Shown here one piece after another: positions 44,452 to 53,188 of a stretch of DNA of 64,000 nucleotides. The notes beneath the pieces are model-generated. The model was given only the letters and a program-made list of their open reading frames with translations, was not told the origin of the DNA and did not search any database. Source of the DNA: Chloroflexota bacterium (GTDB taxonomy: Bacteria; Chloroflexota; UBA11872); contig JAJDZU010000024.1 of assembly GCA_022824495.1 (NCBI GenBank), positions 471,472 to 535,471 of the forward strand, given 5' to 3'. The stretch's first letter is position 1; every line of letters begins with the position of its first letter. The translations under genes and the position numbers were made by a program.

Positions 44452-44874
44452 TCACTCGTCGCGGGCTGGATCCCAGACGCTGCGTAATTCAATAACGTTG
44501 CCATCCGGATCGCGAAAGTAGAGCGAACGTCCCCCGGGATCTTCTGTTGGCCCTTCGACCGCCGACCCGGCCGCGACGATGACTTCGGCGGCGCGTTCGA
44601 ACTCGGCTTCGCCCAGTGCCAACGCCACGTGCTGCACGCCTAACCGCCGCCAGTCGTGGGTGCCGGCTTCCGGTCGCCGCTCAGGCGCCTGGAATAGATG
44701 CAACGACACCGTAGGTGCCTCCAGGACCTGTCGAAACGTCGTTCGCGGTCCCGGAACAAGAGCCAGGACGCGGGCATAGAACACCGCGCTGCGGTCAAGA
44801 TCGCGCACGTTGATTGCCACGTGATCCACGCGGCTGAATCGAAGTCCTCGGAGTCCTGCTGGGTGCTGTGACAC
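44452..44874 (-). CDS. VOC-family (glyoxalase/bleomycin resistance/dioxygenase) protein
   Basis: About 141 residues with two VOC beta-alpha-beta-beta-beta repeats. SRVDHVAINVRDLDRSAVFYARVLAL begins in two parts the first module and GVQHVALALGEAEFERAAE the second. The closing LYFRDPDGNVIELRS carries the usual C-terminal Glu metal ligand. It may be a lyase, isomerase or resistance protein. The longer frame reaching 45123 would read through the nrdR upstream region; GTG 44874 has CGGAG 5 bases before it, so I chose that start. Confidence 0.8.
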   Translation of the reverse strand: MSQHPAGLRGLRFSRVDHVAINVRDLDRSAVFYARVLALVPGPRTTFRQVLEAPTVSLHLFQAPERRPEAGTHDWRRLGVQHVALALGEAEFERAAEVIVAAGSAVEGPTEDPGGRSLYFRDPDGNVIELRSVWDPARDE

Positions 44875-44879
44875 AAGCG

Positions 44880-44884
44880 CTCCG
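44880..44884 (-). promoter_or_regulatory. Ribosome-binding site that sets the VOC start
   Basis: CGGAG on the minus strand lies 5 bases before the GTG at 44874. It decides against the much longer upstream extension of this frame, which overlaps the divergent nrdR control region. Confidence 0.5.
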
Positions 44885-45016
44885 TCCTGGGTGACGGCGA
44901 ACAGTATCGCGCGTTGGCCGCGGCTTGCTGCCGTCGCATCAGGTCGCGGTGAGCGGCCAACCCGAGGTTCTACGTACCGCAAGATGTCCGTTGAATGTGT
45001 GACATTCCCAATTGAC

Positions 45017-45032
45017 ACACTAGATGTAGTGG
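45017..45032 (+). promoter_or_regulatory. NrdR-box-like site upstream of nrdR
   Basis: ACACTAGATGTAGTGG matches the known NrdR box ACACWATATATWGTGT at 13 of 16 positions and is palindromic around its centre. A weaker half-site (8 of 16, including GTGT) lies 32 bases upstream at 44985-45000, the usual spacing of paired boxes. It overlaps a TTGACA at 45013-45018 with no clear -10. Autoregulation of nrdR is therefore an inference. Confidence 0.45.
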
Positions 45033-45076
45033 TGGAGTGGTACGCTTCGCCCACAGGTCGGCAGCGAGTGTGCAAC

Positions 45077-45721
45077 ATGCGGTGTCCAGCCTGCGCGTCG
45101 GCACGACTACAAGTGGTCGACACGCGCGAGGCCGCGGATGCGACGCGCCGCCGCCGCGCCTGTCATGACTGTGGCCATCGGTTTACCACCTACGAGCGCC
45201 GCGACATCTTCGCGTGTCCCCACTGTGGACACGACGAGGCACGGATCGAGTCGTGGGAGCTGACGTCGCAGGGAACATTGCGCCGCCATCGCCGCTGCGC
45301 CGACTGCGGGCTGGGGTACCAGACGCTGGAACGCTTGGCGCGAATGGATGTCCGCGTGGTCAAAGACGACGGACGACGCGAGCCGTTCAACCGAGGCAAG
45401 CTCTATCGCTCGATCATGATCGCTGGGACGAAGCGACCGGTGACCAGTTCTTGGGCGGAAGAAGCGGCCATCCAGATCGAGAACCAGCTACTCGGCCGTG
45501 AGTCGCTGGATGTTCCCTCAAAGCACATTGCCGATATGGTTATGGAACGCTTGGTCATGCTCGACGAGGTCACCTACGTTCGCTACGCGTCGGGCTACTT
45601 TGGCGAGGGCGGCGTCCAGGAGATGCTGGAGACCATCACCGAGTCGCGATTGCGTCGCGAGCGAACGGAAATCGAGCGCACGACGCTGCCGCTGGTTCCT
45701 GAGGAACCTGAGGATCCTTAG
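45077..45721 (+). CDS. nrdR: Transcriptional repressor NrdR with two zinc ribbons
   Basis: A 214-residue NrdR, about 60 residues longer than usual. Ribbon 1 is canonical: MRCPAC (C3, C6) and CHDCGHRFTTYER (C29, C32). It is followed at once by a second four-cysteine ribbon, CPHCG (C47, C50) and CADCGLGYQTLER (C74, C77), and then by one ATP-cone: VRVVKDDGRREPFNRGKLYRS, RPVTSSWAEEA and LDEVTYVRYASGYF. NrdR senses ATP/dATP and represses ribonucleotide reductase genes. The second ribbon ends in the same QTLER-like turn as the first, so it looks like an internal duplication. The ATG at 45077 was chosen because it begins the MRCPAC motif. No nrd gene is in the window. Confidence 0.92.
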   Translation: MRCPACASARLQVVDTREAADATRRRRACHDCGHRFTTYERRDIFACPHCGHDEARIESWELTSQGTLRRHRRCADCGLGYQTLERLARMDVRVVKDDGRREPFNRGKLYRSIMIAGTKRPVTSSWAEEAAIQIENQLLGRESLDVPSKHIADMVMERLVMLDEVTYVRYASGYFGEGGVQEMLETITESRLRRERTEIERTTLPLVPEEPEDP

Positions 45722-45790
45722 CTCGCGGTCGGGCTGGTCCTTCCGGCGGAGCCGCGTGGCTCGCTGTCGGATGCCCGGAGGTGGGGCGCG

Positions 45791-46984
45791 GTGATCACGG
45801 CCCGGACGTTTGTCGGATTCGGGCTGGCATTGGCGCTGCTGGGATTCGTCGTCGGCGTACGAGATGAATTGGGGCCTGGAATTCGTACGGCGTCCGCGCT
45901 GGCGGCAGTAGTTCCCGGCAATCCGCCGACGCCGCTGCAACTGCGTCCGCCGCCGCGCGTTACCACGCTTTCTTACACGACCAGGGACGGATATGACGTG
46001 CTGGCGGATCTCTACGAGCCGCCGCACGCACGCAACGGGCCCGCGATCGTGCTGGTGAATGGAGTTGTTCCCGAAGGGCGAACGTACGAGCCGCTGGTTG
46101 GCTTTGCCGACGGGCTGGCGCGAACGGGATTTGCGGTTCTGGTGCCCGATGCGCTGGATTACCAGAACTACCGGGTGTTCCCGGAGGATATTGGCGCGCT
46201 GGTTCGGGGGTTCCAGGTCCTCCAGTCGCGTCCGTCAGTCGATCCGAGCCGCGTGGGATTCATCGGCTTCAGCATGGGCGGATCGCTGGCGATGGTGGCG
46301 GCATCGGATCCGGAGATCGCGGAGAAGGTGGCGCTGGTCGCGACGATTGGGGCGTATCACTCGCTCGACGCGATGCTGCGCGCCGTGACGACGTCAACCG
46401 TGCAAGTCGGCGACGGTTACGAGTCGTACCAACCCGACAGCTACGTGTGGCTGGTATCGCGCAATACCCTGCTCTCCGCGATTCCCGAAGCCAGCGACCA
46501 GGAGGCGCTCTTCCACCTGTTCACACTTGAGACGCCCGACCCGGATCCGGACGTGCTGCCGACATACAACCCGACCCGACTCGGCGCACCAGCTCGCAGC
46601 GTGTACAACCTGTTCGTCAATCGCGATCCCGCGGCAGTGGGCAGGCTTATGGACGGTGTGCGCGGCACCATGCCGGGGACGTTGGAGTCGATTTCGCCCG
46701 ACGCGCACATCGAGCGGCTGCGGGCGCCCGTAGCACTCTTGCACGACACGAGTGACCTGTACGTACCGGTGCAGGAGTCGCAAGTGATTTTTGACAGGCT
46801 GGGCGGCGAACCACGGGCCCGGTTAGCTGTCCTGGACGTGATTCAGCACGCGCAACTTGCGGAGCTAGATCTTTCTCCCCCGGTGTTGCTGGGGTCGTTC
46901 CTGCCCGGGATGTGGACGCTCTGGCAATTCACGTACGACGCGCTGAGTCAGCTGTCAGCGGGTGTCGACGCGCATCAGGCGTAG
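45791..46984 (+). CDS. Exported or membrane-anchored alpha/beta-hydrolase
   Basis: A 397-residue protein. An N-terminal hydrophobic segment (FVGFGLALALLGFVVGV) acts as signal anchor. The hydrolase domain has the nucleophile in GFIGFSMGGSLAMVAA, an aspartate in LLHDTSDLYVPV and a likely His near VIQHAQLAEL. It resembles dienelactone-hydrolase or esterase families. The GTG start at 45791 lies 70 bases after nrdR. Its 3' end overlaps the convergent metallophosphoesterase by 30 bases. Confidence 0.75.
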   Translation: MITARTFVGFGLALALLGFVVGVRDELGPGIRTASALAAVVPGNPPTPLQLRPPPRVTTLSYTTRDGYDVLADLYEPPHARNGPAIVLVNGVVPEGRTYEPLVGFADGLARTGFAVLVPDALDYQNYRVFPEDIGALVRGFQVLQSRPSVDPSRVGFIGFSMGGSLAMVAASDPEIAEKVALVATIGAYHSLDAMLRAVTTSTVQVGDGYESYQPDSYVWLVSRNTLLSAIPEASDQEALFHLFTLETPDPDPDVLPTYNPTRLGAPARSVYNLFVNRDPAAVGRLMDGVRGTMPGTLESISPDAHIERLRAPVALLHDTSDLYVPVQESQVIFDRLGGEPRARLAVLDVIQHAQLAELDLSPPVLLGSFLPGMWTLWQFTYDALSQLSAGVDAHQA

Positions 46985-47731
46985 GTCCATGACGTCGGCA
47001 GGCGCGTTGAATCGCACCGGGACACCGGCAGTGCCGACGCCGGCGGAGACGACGAGGGGGCGCCCCCGTACATACATCAGGCCGCTCGGCCTCGGTAGCC
47101 GATGCCGCGTGCGCAAGGTGAGCGGCCCATACAACGGGAGCGCGATCTGCCCGCCGTGGGTGTGACCGCTGAGGGTGAAGTCAACGCGTCGCTCGCCTAA
47201 CTCGAAGGCCGTGTCGGGGTTGTGGGCGGCGAGGATCGTAAAGAGCTTGGGATCCACCCCGTCGAATGCCGCATCGAGGTCGCAAAGACCGACATGCGTG
47301 TCGCCGACGCCGACCAATTGCAGCGGGGCGCCATTGACGGTCAGGCGGACGGCGCGGTTGGTCAGGGTCTGGATGCCGTGAGCCGCCAGTCCAGCTTCCA
47401 TGGCGGAGAGCGACCGGGTTTCATGGCGCAGCCAGCCTGGAGCCGGACCTTGTGGCTTGCCCAGGGCATCGTGGTTGCCCCAGACGGCGAACGAGCCAAG
47501 GGGTGCCGAAATTCGCGCCAGCCGTTCGCCCACTTCGGCCGTGAAGCGCTCGTGCTCGACCAGGTCGCCCGCGGCAATCAGTAGATCAGTCTTCGTACCG
47601 GCGAGTTTGTCCAGCGCCGTCAGTGACCGATGCGGACGCCCGCCCACGTGCAAATCGGAGATCAGCAGAATGTTGAGCGATTGGATAGCCGCAGGCAGCC
47701 GAGCTGTGGGCAGCGTGTAATGAACGGTCAT
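46955..47731 (-). CDS. Calcineurin-like metallophosphoesterase (YkuE/YaeI-type)
   Basis: About 258 residues. All five metallophosphoesterase blocks are visible: LLISDLHVGG, IAAGDLVEH, VWGNHDAL, ILAAHNPD and SGHTHGGQIALP. The YaeI/YkuE group hydrolyses UDP-2,3-diacylglucosamine analogues or other phosphoesters. The start is uncertain: ATG 47731 lies just upstream of the first conserved strand; a GTG at 47773 and the frame start at 47875 are alternatives, and none has a clear ribosome-binding site. The usual N-terminal membrane anchor is not seen. Confidence 0.85.
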   Translation of the reverse strand: MTVHYTLPTARLPAAIQSLNILLISDLHVGGRPHRSLTALDKLAGTKTDLLIAAGDLVEHERFTAEVGERLARISAPLGSFAVWGNHDALGKPQGPAPGWLRHETRSLSAMEAGLAAHGIQTLTNRAVRLTVNGAPLQLVGVGDTHVGLCDLDAAFDGVDPKLFTILAAHNPDTAFELGERRVDFTLSGHTHGGQIALPLYGPLTLRTRHRLPRPSGLMYVRGRPLVVSAGVGTAGVPVRFNAPADVMDLRLMRVDTR

Positions 47732-47904
47732 CGGCCGGCGAGGACTCGGAAAGGCTTGCCTCAAGAGCTTCACGCTAGCCGGTCGCTGGCAAACGATGTG
47801 CGTAGCGGGCGGAGCTGCCGGGTGCCGAAGCCGGTCGGCACCCAGCCACGCGTGGCGTGCCCGCCCTATATCCACCCATCAGTTGCTTGTTCGAGTGATG
47901 GCTG

Positions 47905-48864
47905 CTAGACGGCCGCGATGTGCTGGTGTTCGCCCATGGCACGGAATTTGGCGTAGCGGGCATTGACGAGGTCGTCGATGTCTTGAGCGCAGAGTTCCTG
48001 AAGCATGGGCGCCAGCGCAGCGTGGAGGTTGGCGGCAGCTGTGTCGAAGTCTCGGTGAGCGCCGCCTTCGGGTTCAGGCACGACGCGGTCGATGAGGCCG
48101 GCCCGCAATAGGTCAGGGGCAGTCAAGCCTAAGGCGGCGGCCGCTTCTTCGGCGTGGTCGGAACTGCGCCAGATGATGGCGGCGGCGGCTTCGGGCGAGG
48201 CCACTGAATAGATGGTGTGCTCCAGCATGAGCACGCGGTCGCCAACGCCCAGCGCCAGTGCGCCGCCGCTGCCGCCTTCGCCGATGACGGTGACGATTAT
48301 CGGAACACGCAGGCGCGCGAGACGGGCCATGTTCTCGGCAATGGCCCAGGACTGGCCGCGCTTTTCGTCATCCAGCGTGGGGCTGGCGCCAGGCGTGTCC
48401 AGAAACGTCAGGACAGGCCGTCCAAAGCGCTCGGCCATGTCGAACAGGCGCAAGGCCTTGCGATAGCCCTCGGGGTGGGCCATGCCGAAATTGCGCTCGA
48501 CGTTTTCGGCGGTGCTTCGGCCCTTCTGGTGGCCCACGACGATCACGCTGCGACCTTCAAACGTTGCAAGGCCGGCAACGACCGAGGGATCGTCGGCGTA
48601 GCGGCGATCGCCGTGGAGTTCGGTGAAGTCGGAACAGAGGCGGTCGATGTAGTCCTGGGTGTGTGGACGTTGCGGATGCCTGGCCAACTGGACTCGCTGC
48701 CAGGGCGTGAGGTTGGCAAATCTGTCCGCGGTTCGAGCCTCAAGCTCTAGCTGGAGGACTGCCAACTCGCGCGCGACCTGGGTGCTGGGGTCCGGTCCGG
48801 CGTCGCGCTCAAGTTCGGCGATGTGCTCGCGGAGTTCGTCGAGATCGCGCTCGAATTCAAGCAC
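47905..48864 (-). CDS. accA: Acetyl-CoA carboxylase carboxyltransferase subunit alpha
   Basis: A 319-residue AccA. The N-terminal helical LEFERDLDELREHIAELE, then RPHTQDYIDRLCSDFTELHGDR, VVGHQKGRST, GMAHPEGYRKALRL, FLDTPGA and TVIGEGGSGGALALGVGDRVLM identify it. With AccD it transfers the carboxyl from biotin-BCCP to acetyl-CoA, giving malonyl-CoA for fatty acids. Sixteen bases separate it from accD upstream; accB and accC are elsewhere. Confidence 0.96.
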   Translation of the reverse strand: MLEFERDLDELREHIAELERDAGPDPSTQVARELAVLQLELEARTADRFANLTPWQRVQLARHPQRPHTQDYIDRLCSDFTELHGDRRYADDPSVVAGLATFEGRSVIVVGHQKGRSTAENVERNFGMAHPEGYRKALRLFDMAERFGRPVLTFLDTPGASPTLDDEKRGQSWAIAENMARLARLRVPIIVTVIGEGGSGGALALGVGDRVLMLEHTIYSVASPEAAAAIIWRSSDHAEEAAAALGLTAPDLLRAGLIDRVVPEPEGGAHRDFDTAAANLHAALAPMLQELCAQDIDDLVNARYAKFRAMGEHQHIAAV

Positions 48865-48879
48865 GGAAACGCTCCGCGT

Positions 48880-49761
48880 TCAGGCGCGTACGGCTGCGGG
48901 GGTATTCGGGGTCGGGGCTGCTGTCTGAGCTGGGGCAAGGTGGCCAATGACGCGGCTCAGCGTCTCGCGTAATTCGCGCCTCGGAACTACGAGATCAAGC
49001 AGTCCTTGCCTTAACACCCACTCGGCGGTGTGGTCCTCGACGGGTGCTCGTCGACGCAGCGTGCCTTGCACGACGCGTGACCCGGCAAAGCGAATCGTGG
49101 CTCCGGGCTCGCCCACGATGATGTCGGCTACCGAGGCGAAGCTGGCCGTTACGCCGGCAAGGGTCGGGTCGGCCATCACGCAGATGTGCGGAAGGCCGGC
49201 TTCGCCGAGTCGGGCGGCTGCTGCGGTGGTGCGGGCCATCTGCATGAGGGCGAAGAGGCCCTCGTCCTGGCGGGCGCCGCCGGAAGCAGTGACGGTGACG
49301 ACCGGCAGACGGTGGCGGAGCGCGTGTTCAAAGAGCCGGGTGATCTTCTCGCCCGTGGCCGAGCCCATGCTGCCGGCGATGAAGCCGAACTCCATGACAC
49401 CCAGCGCCACCGGCCGGCCTTGCAAGGGGCCCACGCCGCAGACGATGGCTTCGTTGCGGGATGTGAGGGCGCGGGCCTTGGCCACGCGGTCAATGTAGGA
49501 GCCGCTGGGACGTCGGAATCCGAGCGGATCGGCGGCGGTGATGTCGGAGTCAATCTCGTGAAACTGTCCGGGGGAGTCGAGCAGGAGCGCGATCCGTTCG
49601 GCAGCGTCGAGGCGATCGTGGTAATTGCAGGAAGGGCACACGCGTAGCGCGGCTTCGAACTCCGGCCGGTAGTGCATGCCGCCGCACTTGCGGCATGTAA
49701 CCCAGAGATCAACTGGAACATCCGGGTAGCTTTGCACTCCGCCGCGACGCCTGACGGCCAT
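48880..49761 (-). CDS. accD: Acetyl-CoA carboxylase carboxyltransferase subunit beta
   Basis: About 293 residues. The four-cysteine zinc ribbon is intact (CRKCGGMHY and CPSCNYHDRL), then the crotonase-like core: PVALGVMEFGFIAGSMGS, VTVTASGGARQDEGLFALMQM and CVMADPTLAGVTASFA. It works with AccA. ATG 49761 was chosen over one three codons upstream. It is in an operon clpC-comF-accD-accA by orientation and short gaps. Confidence 0.95.
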   Translation of the reverse strand: MAVRRRGGVQSYPDVPVDLWVTCRKCGGMHYRPEFEAALRVCPSCNYHDRLDAAERIALLLDSPGQFHEIDSDITAADPLGFRRPSGSYIDRVAKARALTSRNEAIVCGVGPLQGRPVALGVMEFGFIAGSMGSATGEKITRLFEHALRHRLPVVTVTASGGARQDEGLFALMQMARTTAAAARLGEAGLPHICVMADPTLAGVTASFASVADIIVGEPGATIRFAGSRVVQGTLRRRAPVEDHTAEWVLRQGLLDLVVPRRELRETLSRVIGHLAPAQTAAPTPNTPAAVRA

Positions 49762-49842
49762 CCGGCGCACCCCTTACGCGCTTGGGACAACGCGGCTCGG
49801 GGGCAAGCCTCCCAGCCGCGAGATTGCCGGAGTATATCAACG

Positions 49843-50646
49843 CTACAAGAGTAAATCGGACGGGTTCGGCGGAACGTCGGATCGTTCCTCGGGAGTTCGC
49901 GCCAGCGCCAAGGCGCCCACCCATGCGGCACCGCGACGGCGTAGCGCGCGGGTCGCCGCCTCGAGGGTCGCGCCGGTGGTCGTGACATCGTCCACCAGAA
50001 GGATCCGGGTTCCGGACAACTTGCGCAGGGCGCGAAAGGCGCCGCGGACGTTGTCGAGGCGGCGTGCTCGGGGGAGCGAGGTCTGGGGCGGCGTGTCGCG
50101 CAGACGAATCAGCACGTTGCCGTCGAGTGGGCAGTCAAGGTGCCGCGCGACCTCGGCGGCGAGGAGCCGGCCCTGGTTGTAGCCGCGTTGGCGTTCGCGG
50201 CTGGCGGCGAGAGGAACGGGGATTACGACATCGACCTGGAGGTTGGACGGAAGGGCCGACATGGCGAGGGTCGCCAGGTCGGCGGCGAGGTAGCGCTTGT
50301 TGGCGTACTTGAAGCGATGGACGGCCTGGAGGATCGGTGGGGTGTAGGCGTAGGGAACGTAGAGGTGGTCGATGCGGCGCTGCTCAAGGCGGCAACGAGC
50401 GCATTGGTCGCCGTAGGTGAGGGGACGGGTGCATTGGCGGCATTGGGGATGGGGGAGGCGCGTGGCGGTCGCAAGGCACGGCTGGCAGAGGGCGGCGCCG
50501 GGGCGGCCGCAGGCAGCGCAGCGTGGCGGGAAGAGAGCGGCGGCGAGGGCTCGGCCGGTGGTGCGGAGGCCGTCGGCGGCTGACCGGGTGCCGACGCGGA
50601 GAACCGCCCCGCCCTGGATTCGGTTGAGCGGGGCAAGTCTCGCCAT
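49843..50646 (-). CDS. comF: ComF-family phosphoribosyltransferase-like protein
   Basis: About 267 residues. An N-terminal zinc finger (CAACGRPGAALCQPC, then CRQCTRPL and CARC) is followed by a PRTase domain with FKYANKRYLA, VIPVPLAASRERQRGYNQ and the PRPP loop LLVDDVTTTGATLEAA. ComF proteins act in DNA uptake in competent bacteria; many are also in non-competent species with unclear roles. Codons GTG and ATG are adjacent at the start; ATG 50646 is used. It lies 18 bases after clpC. Confidence 0.88.
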   Translation of the reverse strand: MARLAPLNRIQGGAVLRVGTRSAADGLRTTGRALAAALFPPRCAACGRPGAALCQPCLATATRLPHPQCRQCTRPLTYGDQCARCRLEQRRIDHLYVPYAYTPPILQAVHRFKYANKRYLAADLATLAMSALPSNLQVDVVIPVPLAASRERQRGYNQGRLLAAEVARHLDCPLDGNVLIRLRDTPPQTSLPRARRLDNVRGAFRALRKLSGTRILLVDDVTTTGATLEAATRALRRRGAAWVGALALARTPEERSDVPPNPSDLLL

Positions 50647-50664
50647 CACCCCACGCGCATCGGG

Positions 50665-53172
50665 CTAGCCAGGGGATCCCGCCGGGCTTGGGGTAGTTTC
50701 GACGATGGTCGGCTTGTCGTCCTGGAGGCGCAGTTCGAATTCTCGGTCTGCGGCCGATTCCTGCATGACGTGGTCAGTGAGCGGCTGATCGACGTATTCG
50801 CCGACGAGTTGGGCGATGGGTCGTGCGCCAGCGTTGCGTCCGAGGGTGACGCTGACGATGTAGTCGAGCGCCTCGGAGGTGATGTGGAGCCGGATGCCGA
50901 GGTTCTCGGCCCGAAGGATGGCGTCCGAGAGCGTTCGACGGGCGATTTCGCGGATGTCTTCCTCTTCGAGCGCGCGGAAGACGACCAGGCGATCGAGCCG
51001 GTTCAGGAATTCGCTGGGGAGTTGGCGGCGGGCGAACTCGCGGATGCGGGACTCGTAGGCCGTATGGCGACGTGCCGAGCCCGAGGCGGACTCGAAGCCG
51101 ATCGAGGGTCCCGTGACTTGGTCGACGCCAAGGTTGGAGGTCAGCACGATGATGGTGTTGCGAAAGTCGACCTGGCGGCCGTTGGCGTCGGTGAGGAGGC
51201 CGTCCTCCATGATCTGCAACAGCACCTGCAAGGTGCGGGGGTGCGCTTTCTCCACGTCGTCGAATAGGACAACGGAGTAGGGGTTGCGGCGGACGGCTTC
51301 GGTCAGGCCACCGGCTTCGTCGAACCCCACGTAGCCCGGTGGGGAGCCGATGAGCCGCGAGATGCTGTGGTACTCGGACAATTCGGACATGTCGACGCGT
51401 ACCAGATTGTCGTCGGTTCCGCTGACGAACTGAGCCAGGGCCTTGGCGGTTTCGGTCTTGCCGACGCCGGATTCGCCGAGGAACAGGAACGACCCGATAG
51501 GTCGGCGCTCGTCTCGCATGCCGGCCAGGGCGCGTCGCAGGGCGCGGCCGAGTTCGGCTAGGACGTCGTCCTGGCCGACGACGCGTTTGCGCAGATCGTC
51601 TTCCATGTGCAGGAAGCGGTCGGAGTCGTTCTCGGCCAGCGTCGGCAGCGGAACGCCGATCCAGGAGGAGAGGACCTCCGCGATCTCGTGCGGGGTGATG
51701 ACCGGGCGATCCGTGCCAACTTCAGATTCCCAAGCGGCGCGTTCGTCCCGGAGTTCGTCGGCGACCTGGTCGCGCACTCGACGGCGGGCGGCGGGGGAAT
51801 GGTCCGGGTCGTCCGGCGTTTCGGGCTCCGGCGCGATTTCAGCGTCCAACTGCTTGATCCGGCGCAGGAGTTCGAGGATGCGAGTGGGTGGGGTCTGGCG
51901 CTGGACTTTGGCCCGAGCGGCGGCTTCGTCCACCAGGTCAATGGCCTTGTCGGGCAATTGGCGCGAGGTGACGTAGCGGCGCGACAGGTTCACGGAGGCG
52001 TCAACGGCGTCGTCGGTGACCTCCACGCCGTGATAGGACTCATAGATCGGGCGCAGGGCCTTGAGGATCTCGATGGCGTCCTCGTCGCTGGGTTCGTCGA
52101 CGTCGATGGGTTGGAAGCGGCGGTTGAGGCTCTTGTCGTTGGCGATGTAGCGGCGGTATTCGCGCCAGGTGGTGGCGCCGATGACCTGGACCTCACCGCG
52201 GGCCAGGTGACCCTTGAGGAGGTTGGCGGCGTCCAGGGATCCCGCCGCGCCGCCGGCGCCGATGACGGTGTGCAGCTCGTCGATGAAGAGGATGACATCG
52301 CCGCTCTTGCGGACTTCGGCGATGAGTTGCTGGACGCGCTCCTCGAACTCGCCGCGGTACTTGGCGCCGGCGATCATGCCGGGAAGGCTGAGAGAGATCA
52401 GCCGCTTGTCGTGCAGTTCATCAGGCACGTCGCCCTTGACGATGCGATGGGCCAGGCCTTCGACGATGGCGGTCTTGCCGACGCCGGCATCGCCCACCAG
52501 CACCGGGTTGTTCTTGGTGCGGCGGAGCAGGACCTCGATGGCGCGGTCCATCTCGAGCTGGCGGCCGATGACGGGGTCCAGGTCGCCGGTGCGGGCGGCG
52601 TTGGTGAAGTCGCTGCCGTATTCGGCCAACATGCTGCGGGGCTTGCCGCGACGGCGGCGGCCACGCCAGCGTCCGCGGCGACGGCGACCACGGCCTGGGG
52701 AACCGGGCTGGTAGGCGGCCTCGACGCGGCGGCGGAGGGGACGGAACTCGACGCCGGCGGCGGCCAGCGCACCGGAGGCAAGGCGACCGGCGTTGGCCAG
52801 CGCACCGAGCATGAGGTGTTCGGTGCCGATGAAGCGGACACCCATGCGTTCGGCTTCCAGGGCGGCGGAGCGCAACACGTTGCGGCCCTGAGCCGAGAGC
52901 GGACGGCGACCGTCGTCGCGGGCGTAGCCCGGGGGCAGGGTGTCGACGAGGGTGTCGCGCAGCGGCTCCAGGTCGACGCCGGAGTCGCGCAGGACGCGGG
53001 CGGCCGCGGTTTGGGGGAACTCGAGGATGGCGAGGAGGATGTGGCCGGGCCCGACGGCGTCGTGGCCGAGGCGGGTGGCTTCGAGCTCGGCGTGCTGGAT
53101 GACGCGGCGGCCGCGGCCGGTGAGGCGGCGGAGGTACTCGACCGGGGCGTATTCGTCGGGTTCGCGTTCCAC
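50665..53172 (-). CDS. clpC: ClpC-type AAA+ unfoldase with an Arg/Gly-rich linker
   Basis: About 835 residues. Two Clp-N repeats (about 13-150) are followed by an unusual 24-residue Arg/Gly-rich linker (156-179), then AAA-1 (GDAGVGKTAIVEGLAH, VILFIDELHTVIGAGG), a short middle helical region, and AAA-2 (FLFLGESGVGKTETAKAL, VVLFDDVEKAHP, ISRLIGSPPGYVG). The Walker motifs are intact. It unfolds clients for ClpP, not seen here. The GTG at 53172 follows GAGGAG by 12 bases and begins after the small TM gene; the longer frame up to 53322 is low-complexity and overlaps that gene. Confidence 0.92.
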   Translation of the reverse strand: MEREPDEYAPVEYLRRLTGRGRRVIQHAELEATRLGHDAVGPGHILLAILEFPQTAAARVLRDSGVDLEPLRDTLVDTLPPGYARDDGRRPLSAQGRNVLRSAALEAERMGVRFIGTEHLMLGALANAGRLASGALAAAGVEFRPLRRRVEAAYQPGSPGRGRRRRGRWRGRRRRGKPRSMLAEYGSDFTNAARTGDLDPVIGRQLEMDRAIEVLLRRTKNNPVLVGDAGVGKTAIVEGLAHRIVKGDVPDELHDKRLISLSLPGMIAGAKYRGEFEERVQQLIAEVRKSGDVILFIDELHTVIGAGGAAGSLDAANLLKGHLARGEVQVIGATTWREYRRYIANDKSLNRRFQPIDVDEPSDEDAIEILKALRPIYESYHGVEVTDDAVDASVNLSRRYVTSRQLPDKAIDLVDEAAARAKVQRQTPPTRILELLRRIKQLDAEIAPEPETPDDPDHSPAARRRVRDQVADELRDERAAWESEVGTDRPVITPHEIAEVLSSWIGVPLPTLAENDSDRFLHMEDDLRKRVVGQDDVLAELGRALRRALAGMRDERRPIGSFLFLGESGVGKTETAKALAQFVSGTDDNLVRVDMSELSEYHSISRLIGSPPGYVGFDEAGGLTEAVRRNPYSVVLFDDVEKAHPRTLQVLLQIMEDGLLTDANGRQVDFRNTIIVLTSNLGVDQVTGPSIGFESASGSARRHTAYESRIREFARRQLPSEFLNRLDRLVVFRALEEEDIREIARRTLSDAILRAENLGIRLHITSEALDYIVSVTLGRNAGARPIAQLVGEYVDQPLTDHVMQESAADREFELRLQDDKPTIVETTPSPAGSPG

Positions 53173-53188
53173 GGGTGCTAGCGGCTCC

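Noticed and set aside
51607..53181. A 524-codon plus-strand open frame over clpC
   Set aside because: It is an antisense shadow, Gly/Ala/Asp-rich and without motifs, while clpC is complete on the other strand.
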